Positions 58,385 through 64,000 of a stretch of 64,000 bases of DNA are shown here, piece by piece. The translations under genes and the position numbers were made by a program. The stretch's first letter is position 1. Every line of letters begins with the position of its first letter. The notes below the pieces were generated by a model, which had not been told where the DNA came from, made no database searches, and saw only the letters and a list, made by a program, of their open reading frames with translations. Origin of the DNA: Alcanivoracaceae bacterium (GTDB lineage Bacteria; Pseudomonadota; Gammaproteobacteria; Pseudomonadales; Alcanivoracaceae); contig JAGLCJ010000012.1 in assembly GCA_023146255.1 (NCBI GenBank), forward strand, positions 62,001-126,000, read 5' to 3'.

Positions 58385-59917
58385 TCAGGCGAGGAACCGG
58401 CGATAGGCCGGATTCTCGGTCTCTTCGACCATCGGATAGGCCACCTGCTTGAGGTCCTGACGCAGCGCCGCTTCGTCACCGCTGCGAACATGGAAGCCCA
58501 CCAGCACCCGGCCGTAGGCAGCGCCATGGTTGCGGTAATGGAACAGACTGATGTTCCAGCGCGTGCCCAGCGCCAGCAAAAACGTCATCAGCGCGCCGGG
58601 CCTCTCTGGAAACTCCACCCGGAACAACAACTCAGCCAGCTCATTGCGCGGCGATGGCCCACCCACCATGTGACGGATATGCAGCTTGGCCATTTCATTG
58701 CCGGTCATGTCTTCCACCGGATAGCCCTTGTCGCGCAATGACTCGATCAACGGCAACAGATCTGCGCCACCAGGGCGAGTCTGTACGCCGACAAAAATAT
58801 TCGCCTGCTTCGGGTCGTTGTAGCGGTAGTTGAACTCGGTGACGGCACGCTTGCCGATCGCCTGGCAGAATTGGCGGAACGCGCCCGGCCGCTCGGGAAT
58901 GGTCACCGCCAGAATAGCCTCGCGCTGCTCACCCAGCTCGGCCCGCTCGGAGATATGCCGCAGCCGGTCGAAGTTGACGTTGGCACCACTCTGGATCGCC
59001 AACAGGGTTTTGCCCTCGGCGCCATGCTTGGCCACCCAGTTCTTCAGGCCGGCCAGCGCCAATGCACCGGCCGGCTCGGTAACCGCCCGGGTGTCTTCGA
59101 AAGTGTCCTTGATCGCCGCGCACATCTCATCGGTGTTGGCGGTAATGACCTCATCACAGTAGTGCTTGAGCACCCTGAAGGTTTCCTTGCCAATCTGCTT
59201 CACAGCCACGCCATCGGCAAACAGGCCCACCTCTTTCAGCACCTCACGACGGCCCTTCTCCATCGCCAGCTTCAGGCAGGCGGCGTCTTCCGGCTCAACC
59301 CCGACAATGCGAATTTCCGGTCGCAGGTATTTGACCCAGGCAGCCACACCGGCGGCAAGGCCACCACCACCGACAGGAATAAAGATCGCATCCAGCGGCC
59401 CGCTATGCTGGCGCAGGATTTCCATGCCAACCGTGCCCTGCCCGGCAATCACCGCCGGCTCGTCATAGGGATGGACGAAAGTCAGGCCTTCTTTTTCTTC
59501 CAGTTCACGGGCGTGCAGCAGGGCATCATCAAAGGTATCGCCATGCAGCACTACCCGGGCGCCGCGCTCACGCACCGCCCGCACCTTGATCTCCGGAGTC
59601 GTGCGTGGCATCACGATCACCGCCTTCATGCCCAGATATTTTGCCCCCAGCGCCATGCCCTGGGCATGGTTTCCCGCCGACGCGCAGATCACCCCTCGGG
59701 CACGCTGCTCTTCGTTAAGCTCAGCCATGCGGTTATAGGCACCACGGCACTTGAACGAATAAACCGGCTGCAGATCCTCACGCTTGAGCAACACCGTGTT
59801 GCCCAGACGGCGGGAAATCAGTGGCGCAGCATGAATCGGCGTCTCGACGGCAACGTCATAGACACGGGCTTCCAGAATACGGCGCACATACTGATCAAGC
59901 AGGGAACGGTCTGACAT
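58385..59917 (-). CDS. ilvA: threonine ammonia-lyase, biosynthetic
   Basis: Deaminates threonine to 2-oxobutanoate, the first step of isoleucine synthesis. 510 aa from the ATG at 59917 (GGAAG upstream). PLP Lys56 in YSFKCRGAYN, phosphate loop GGGGLAAG, and two C-terminal ACT-like regulatory domains (residues about 335-505), so it is the isoleucine-inhibited long form. The enamine it releases is the substrate of RidA (17997-18383). Confidence 0.96.
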   Translation of the reverse strand: MSDRSLLDQYVRRILEARVYDVAVETPIHAAPLISRRLGNTVLLKREDLQPVYSFKCRGAYNRMAELNEEQRARGVICASAGNHAQGMALGAKYLGMKAVIVMPRTTPEIKVRAVRERGARVVLHGDTFDDALLHARELEEKEGLTFVHPYDEPAVIAGQGTVGMEILRQHSGPLDAIFIPVGGGGLAAGVAAWVKYLRPEIRIVGVEPEDAACLKLAMEKGRREVLKEVGLFADGVAVKQIGKETFRVLKHYCDEVITANTDEMCAAIKDTFEDTRAVTEPAGALALAGLKNWVAKHGAEGKTLLAIQSGANVNFDRLRHISERAELGEQREAILAVTIPERPGAFRQFCQAIGKRAVTEFNYRYNDPKQANIFVGVQTRPGGADLLPLIESLRDKGYPVEDMTGNEMAKLHIRHMVGGPSPRNELAELLFRVEFPERPGALMTFLLALGTRWNISLFHYRNHGAAYGRVLVGFHVRSGDEAALRQDLKQVAYPMVEETENPAYRRFLA

Positions 59918-59984
59918 CGGGCTTCCGGCGCACAAGAATGATCGGATGGTACGCAGCCGGGCGGCAAAACGCCATGGATCAGCC

Positions 59985-59990
59985 TATAAT
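59985..59990 (+). promoter_or_regulatory. -10 element of rpiA promoter
   Basis: A perfect TATAAT 27 bp before the rpiA ATG. No good -35 at 17 bp. Confidence 0.5.
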
Positions 59991-60016
59991 CGCCGGCTCT
60001 GACACGGGGAAACAGC

Positions 60017-60670
60017 ATGGACAAAGAAGCTCTGAAGAAAGCGGTGGCGGAAGCGGCGCTTGGCTATGTGCCCGAGGGCACCATCGTCGGCGTCGGCACC
60101 GGCAGCACCGCCAACTACTTCATTGATGCGCTGGCTACCATCAAGGGCGATATCCGTGGTGCCGTGGCCAGCAGCGAAGCCTCGGCAGCACGCCTGAAAG
60201 GCCATGGCATCCCCCTGTTCGGCCTCAACGAAGTGGACAAGATGCCGATCTATGTCGATGGTGCCGATGAAGTCAACGAACACCGGGAGATGATCAAGGG
60301 CGGTGGTGGCGCGCTGACCCGCGAGAAAATTGTTGCTGCGGTCGCCGACAAGTTTATCTGCATCGTCGATGAATCAAAAAAGGTCAAACGGCTCGGCGAG
60401 TTTCCCTTGCCGGTGGAAGTCATTCCGATGGCGCGCGGGTATGTCGGTCGCAAACTGACCGCCATGGGCGGCCGGCCAAAGTATCGTGACGGTTTCGTCA
60501 CCGACAATGGGAATATCATTCTCGACGTCTATAACCTCGACATCTCCCGGCCGATCCATCTGGAAGAACAGATCAACAACATCGTTGGCGTGGTCACCAA
60601 CGGTCTGTTCGCCCGTCGCCCTGCCGACGTGGTGCTGATGGGAACGGCGCGGGGCGTCGAGCGCTACTGA
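60017..60670 (+). CDS. rpiA: ribose-5-phosphate isomerase A
   Basis: 217 aa. Converts ribose 5-phosphate and ribulose 5-phosphate in the pentose phosphate pathway. GTGSTANYFIDAL (phosphate loop), VDGADEVN with the catalytic Asp/Glu, KGGGGALTREK. GGGGAAACAGC before the ATG. Divergent from ilvA, a conserved arrangement in Pseudomonas. Confidence 0.97.
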   Translation: MDKEALKKAVAEAALGYVPEGTIVGVGTGSTANYFIDALATIKGDIRGAVASSEASAARLKGHGIPLFGLNEVDKMPIYVDGADEVNEHREMIKGGGGALTREKIVAAVADKFICIVDESKKVKRLGEFPLPVEVIPMARGYVGRKLTAMGGRPKYRDGFVTDNGNIILDVYNLDISRPIHLEEQINNIVGVVTNGLFARRPADVVLMGTARGVERY

Positions 60671-60677
60671 GCTCGTC

Positions 60678-61682
60678 GTGGCGGAAATCCGGGTTGGCAA
60701 TAAAGGCCACTTTGTCGTCAATTCCGGCGAGACCATTCTCGAAGCCGGCCTGCGCGCCGGTTTCGGTTTTCCCAGAGCTTGTCGCAACGGCAATTGCGGC
60801 CGCTGTGCTGGCCGTCTGAAAAGTGGCGAAGTAAGGCTGGGCAATACCCTGTTACGGGCCGAAGACACGGGCAGCGATCAGGTGCTGTACTGTGTCGCAA
60901 CGGCCAACACTGACTGCGAGATCGACGCTGCTATGATTACTGCTCCCGGAGAACTGCCAGTCGCCAGCCTGCGCTGCCAGATCGCCGCCATCCAGCCGCT
61001 GAACCATAATGTCAGTGCTGTGACATTGCGCCTGCCTGCCGGGCAGAAGCTGAACTGGTACGCCGGCCAGTATTTGCTGCTCGGCGAGCAGCAGGATGCC
61101 GCATTCTCGATTGCCAATGCCGCCACCGATGGTGGTCGCGATATCCTTCTGCATATTCGCCACGATGCCGACAATCTGTCGGCGGTTGAGCTGATGACCC
61201 AGCTGCAACAGCAGAGCACCGTGGCGACCATGCTGCCACTGGGTAATCGCTGGATCGATCAGGCACCGTCGCAGCCAGTCTGGTTTATCTGTGGCTCAAC
61301 CGGTTTTGCCCCGGCCCGGGCGATGATCGAACGCCTGATGCAACTGAACTACAGCCTGCCGGTACGATTGTTTCGCGGCGGCCGCCGCGTCGACGACATC
61401 TATCCGCCACAGTGGAGCAGCGATCCGTTGCTGACGCTGAAGGATTTTCAGGAAGTACTGGCCGTTAACGAAGCACCGATGTCGGGACAGTTCCATGGCA
61501 TGGTGCATGAAGCGGCAATCAAGGCATTGCAGGATCCGACTGCGCCGCTGTTCCATGTGGGCGGGTCGCCGGCGATGGTCTGGGCTGTTTTTGACGGGCT
61601 GGTGGATGCCGGCGTGCCCCCGCATCACATTCACTCTGACGTGTTTGATTACGCGCCGAGGGAGCCGAATATTTCCGGCTAA
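60678..61682 (+). CDS. ferredoxin-type flavoprotein reductase (2Fe-2S plus FAD/NAD)
   Basis: 334 aa from a GTG at 60678, 7 bp after rpiA. N-terminal plant-type 2Fe-2S domain (CRNGNCGRCAGRL and later YC), then the FAD domain (residues about 95-200) and NAD domain (ICGSTGFAPARAMIERL, HVGGSPAMV). This is the order of class IA oxygenase reductases and CDP-6-deoxyglucoseen reductase-like proteins. Electron acceptor unknown. It is the second reductase of this type here but has the domains in the opposite order to DesC. Confidence 0.82.
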   Translation: MAEIRVGNKGHFVVNSGETILEAGLRAGFGFPRACRNGNCGRCAGRLKSGEVRLGNTLLRAEDTGSDQVLYCVATANTDCEIDAAMITAPGELPVASLRCQIAAIQPLNHNVSAVTLRLPAGQKLNWYAGQYLLLGEQQDAAFSIANAATDGGRDILLHIRHDADNLSAVELMTQLQQQSTVATMLPLGNRWIDQAPSQPVWFICGSTGFAPARAMIERLMQLNYSLPVRLFRGGRRVDDIYPPQWSSDPLLTLKDFQEVLAVNEAPMSGQFHGMVHEAAIKALQDPTAPLFHVGGSPAMVWAVFDGLVDAGVPPHHIHSDVFDYAPREPNISG

Positions 61683-61713
61683 GCCAGAAAAAGATCCGGT
61701 AACGACGAAACAG

Positions 61714-61746
61714 TTTCGCGGCGGATTGATGGCTCCTGCCGCGAAA
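61714..61746. terminator. hairpin between convergent flavoprotein and hemY genes
   Basis: TTTCGCGGC and GCCGCGAAA form a 9-bp perfect stem around a 15-nt loop. No T-run; weak call. Confidence 0.35.
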
Positions 61747-61751
61747 ACCGA

Positions 61752-62981
61752 TCAACCCTCGTGGCTGTTTCGCGCTGCAGGCAATGGCAGCGCTGGCAAG
61801 GTTTCGTTAAGCAGCATCACCCGCCGCTCCAGTGCAGCCAGCGCCCGGTCAGTGTCACCCAGTGCGCTGTGCAAGCGTGCCAGCTCGGCCAACGCGGTCA
61901 CATTCCCAGCTCTGGCTGCGGTTTCAAAAAAGCTGCGCGCCTTGCCCCACAGCTTTGCTTTCATCGCCATGCGTCCGGCGCACATCAGCAGAGCGCCGTT
62001 ACCCGGCCGCACTTCCAGCCATTGCTCAAGTTGCTGCAGGATTTTTTCCGGGCTGACATCATCGACCGTTTCCAGCACGGTCACCAACCGGTCATCCCAG
62101 TTGCGTTCAATATCCTTACGCACCAGCGCGAAGGCCGCAGCACCGTCGCCACTGGCCACCAGCAAACTTGCATACAGGGCTCTCACCACAGCTTTTTTCT
62201 GCAGGCTGTCCGGCATCTCTTTCCAGGTACGACGCAGCCCTTCAAGACGTCTGGCCGATTCACCCGGTGCCGCCGCCACCGCATTCAACAGCCCCATCCA
62301 GGCACGCTGTTCACGCCCTGCATAGGCTTTGTGATCAACCATCACGTTCTTCAGTGCCGGCAGTATTTCCACCAGTGCCGGCCAGTCCTGATCACGCTCC
62401 AGCACTTCGGCAAGCAAACGCAATCGGTGCGGATTACGCTCGGCGCCGCCGACCAACCGCTCCAGTCGAGCGCGGGCCTGACGAATGGCCCCCTCCTCCA
62501 GCAACAATCGCGCTGCCAGCAAATCCGCCGCCGGCTGACCACGACGCTCACCGGCAACACGTTTGAGAATGACGGTCACCTGCTCATGATCACCGCGTTG
62601 CGCCGCCGCCAGCGCTTCGGCACAGCCGGCCGGCACAGCCCAGCTGCTGTTGCCAGCGGCAGCAAACAGGCGGCCGGCGCGGGCCCAATCACCTGCCACC
62701 ATGGCAAAAAAGCCGGCACGCAGACGGCGACGAGCCAGCAGTTCCTGCCAGCGACTGCGACGGCCAAGACCGGCCAGCCGCCACAGAGAGACAAGCACCA
62801 GTGTCAACAGCGACCAGACAAGAGCCGCAACAATCAACAGCAACAGCAGAAAGCCAAGGCTGGTTTCAACTCGCAGGCCATCGCGAATCAGCAGTACATA
62901 GCCAGGATCATCCAGCAACCAGCGGCCAAACAGCAGTGCTGCAATGGCCAGCAGGATCAATAGAATCAGAGTGCGTTTCAT
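61752..62981 (-). CDS. hemY: HemY (heme biosynthesis-associated TPR membrane protein)
   Basis: 409 aa. Two N-terminal membrane helices (residues about 4-20 and 40-68), then the HemY N domain (LLARRRLRAGFFAMVAGDWARAGRLFAAAG) and tetratricopeptide-type repeats ending in AALERRVMLLNETLPA. This is the proteobacterial HemY linked to the hemCDXY locus, not protoporphyrinogen oxidase. It overlaps hemX by 4 nt (ATGA). Confidence 0.93.
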   Translation of the reverse strand: MKRTLILLILLAIAALLFGRWLLDDPGYVLLIRDGLRVETSLGFLLLLLIVAALVWSLLTLVLVSLWRLAGLGRRSRWQELLARRRLRAGFFAMVAGDWARAGRLFAAAGNSSWAVPAGCAEALAAAQRGDHEQVTVILKRVAGERRGQPAADLLAARLLLEEGAIRQARARLERLVGGAERNPHRLRLLAEVLERDQDWPALVEILPALKNVMVDHKAYAGREQRAWMGLLNAVAAAPGESARRLEGLRRTWKEMPDSLQKKAVVRALYASLLVASGDGAAAFALVRKDIERNWDDRLVTVLETVDDVSPEKILQQLEQWLEVRPGNGALLMCAGRMAMKAKLWGKARSFFETAARAGNVTALAELARLHSALGDTDRALAALERRVMLLNETLPALPLPAARNSHEG

Positions 62982-63949
62982 TCCTGCGGCCCCACTTTCA
63001 GAGCACGAATCGCCGTCAGCCCGGCACCGATTTCAGGCAATGCCTGCTCAACCGCTTGCTGACGCAGTTCGTTCAATGAGCTGAGCAGATGACGGGCGCG
63101 CGCCTCACTGGCATCAAAGCGCGAGCGAATCAGGGCATCGGCCTGGTCAAGCGCTGCCTGATAAACCTGGGGCCGAGCCTGCAACAATGCCAGCTGGGCC
63201 TGCTGCAAACTGTTATCAAGAGAGAGATGCAACAACGCAGCCTGCTGGGCATCCAGCGGCAGCGGCGCACCAACCGGATCACGCTGGATATGAACCGGCA
63301 GGCTGTGCAGCAGACGCTGCCACCAGTCAGCGTCTGCCGGCAATGCCTCTGCCGGTGCCGGTGCGGCTGCAGGCAACGTCGGCACCGCCAGCTCGGCAAC
63401 CAGAGATTGCAACGCCGCCAGGCGCAGCACTAGCGCCGGCACATCCACCTGCTCGGCGCCGCGCACAGCTTCAATATCCACAGCGAGTGCGCGTCGTGCC
63501 GCCGTCACCTTGGGATCGCTGATTCGTGCCAGCGTCGCATCCGCACCCTCGAGCAGGCGTCGGGTCGCCTTCAGGTCGGCGGTCAACAGCAACCGCTCCC
63601 CGGCCAGACTGGCCAGTGCCTCTGCCTCACCGACCAGCCAGCGACGCATGCCGCCTTCCTGCATGGCGGTCAGCTGGCGATCGCGCTCCTCAAACATTCG
63701 ATCAATGCCATTTAAACGCTCCGCCAGCAGCGCGACCTGATCGTCATACTGCTCGCGCTGCTGCTGCTGCGCCACGGTCAGGCGGCCCAGCTCGGCCATC
63801 AGCGCGGAGCGGTCATCCGCCAGCTGCGCGGCGAATTGCCAGCCATACCAGCCGCCACCCACCGCGACGACCAGTAGCAGCATGATCAATAACCAGGGCA
63901 GTGCCGCACCCTGAAGTTGAGCCGGTGTTCCGTGACGAGGCTGTTTCAC
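62978..63949 (-). CDS. hemX: HemX (uroporphyrinogen C-methyltransferase-like membrane protein)
   Basis: 323 aa from a GTG at 63949 with AGGA about 9 nt upstream. One membrane helix near residues 18-40 (LPWLLIMLLLVVAVGGGWYGWQF), a coiled coil (about 50-95), then the family helical domain (MRRWLVGEAEALASLAGERLLLTADLKATRRLL). Despite the family name, it has no SAM-binding site. Coupled to hemY by overlap. Confidence 0.9.
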   Translation of the reverse strand: MKQPRHGTPAQLQGAALPWLLIMLLLVVAVGGGWYGWQFAAQLADDRSALMAELGRLTVAQQQQREQYDDQVALLAERLNGIDRMFEERDRQLTAMQEGGMRRWLVGEAEALASLAGERLLLTADLKATRRLLEGADATLARISDPKVTAARRALAVDIEAVRGAEQVDVPALVLRLAALQSLVAELAVPTLPAAAPAPAEALPADADWWQRLLHSLPVHIQRDPVGAPLPLDAQQAALLHLSLDNSLQQAQLALLQARPQVYQAALDQADALIRSRFDASEARARHLLSSLNELRQQAVEQALPEIGAGLTAIRALKVGPQE

Positions 63950-63975
63950 GATGGCATTCCTGAAAAATGAGGGTG

Positions 63976-64000
63976 CTACAAACCCGCACCAATACCGGGA
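63976..64000 (-). CDS. 3' end of an upstream gene, perhaps hemD
   Basis: Before hemX an in-frame stop TAG lies at 63976-63978 in a frame reading PGIGAGL. The usual gene here is hemD (uroporphyrinogen-III synthase). Only seven codons are visible, so the call rests on position. Confidence 0.3.

Noticed and set aside
61761..62963. 400-aa plus-strand open frame over hemY
   Set aside because: Gln/His-rich shadow of hemY with no domain.
1..64000. CRISPR array, IS element, integrase cluster or prophage
   Set aside because: No regularly spaced repeats, transposase motifs or phage genes were seen; xerC is the housekeeping recombinase.

Overview
The window is a gene-dense stretch of a gammaproteobacterial chromosome. 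The housekeeping blocks match the order known from Pseudomonas and its relatives: rpmBG-radC/coaBC-dut-algC-argB, pyrE-rph/yicC-gmk-rpoZ-spoT-ridA, oxyR-recG, dapF-DUF484-xerC, ubiH-pepP-ygfB/zapB-like-zapA-6S RNA-ygfA, ilvA/rpiA and hemX-hemY. Three desaturase-family genes, a DesT/DesCB-type lipid circuit, FadL-type and OmpA-type outer-membrane proteins and several large lipoproteins suggest a lipid- or hydrocarbon-using, probably marine, member of the Pseudomonadales/Oceanospirillales (Alcanivorax-like). The genus is inference only. No IS element, phage, CRISPR array, tRNA or rRNA gene was found.

Layout. 1-2.4 kb: a minus-strand surface cluster (small membrane protein, 175-aa beta-barrel, vWA lipoprotein cut by the window edge). 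2.5-4.6 kb: mutM divergent from a DesA-type acyl-lipid desaturase, closed by a two-way terminator. 4.7-18.4 kb: ribosomal proteins L33/L28, radC, coenzyme A and dUTP/pyrimidine metabolism, a long two-domain AlgC, argB, slmA, rph-pyrE, yicC-gmk-rpoZ and spoT-ridA. 18.4-22.7 kb: an SDR gene divergent from oxyR, which overlaps recG. 22.7-25.7 kb: a TetR regulator (DesT-like) divergent from a ferredoxin reductase and desaturase, with a near-perfect operator over the promoter. 25.8-31.1 kb: a MarR-like gene divergent from a tight five-gene operon (TIM-barrel protein, His-box membrane enzyme, NitT/TauT-type ABC importer) preceded by a strong sigma-54-like -24/-12 site. This is the most unusual unit in the window.

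31.2-36 kb: a DUF5924/DUF2914 membrane protein, a serine beta-lactamase-fold hydrolase, an OmpA-family protein and a PAS-GGDEF cyclase. 36-44 kb: dapF-DUF484-xerC (plus strand) facing a glycine-cleavage operon gcvT-gcvH-gcvPA-gcvPB-rlmI with a split P-protein. 44-53 kb: a 1013-aa Ig-like lipoprotein paired with a FadL-family channel, a Fur-box-controlled ferric-iron ABC transporter, and a lipoprotein with four DUF4397 repeats. 53-64 kb: ubiquinone hydroxylase, pepP, ygfB, zapA with 6S RNA and ygfA, a 50-aa membrane peptide behind a LexA-like palindrome, ilvA, rpiA, a ferredoxin-reductase flavoprotein, and hemX-hemY at the edge.

Links between genes: DesA and DesCB act on membrane unsaturation; OxyR and the Fur-controlled iron importer handle peroxide and iron; SpoT, 6S RNA and the omega subunit tie into growth-rate control; SlmA, ZapA and XerC act in division and chromosome segregation.
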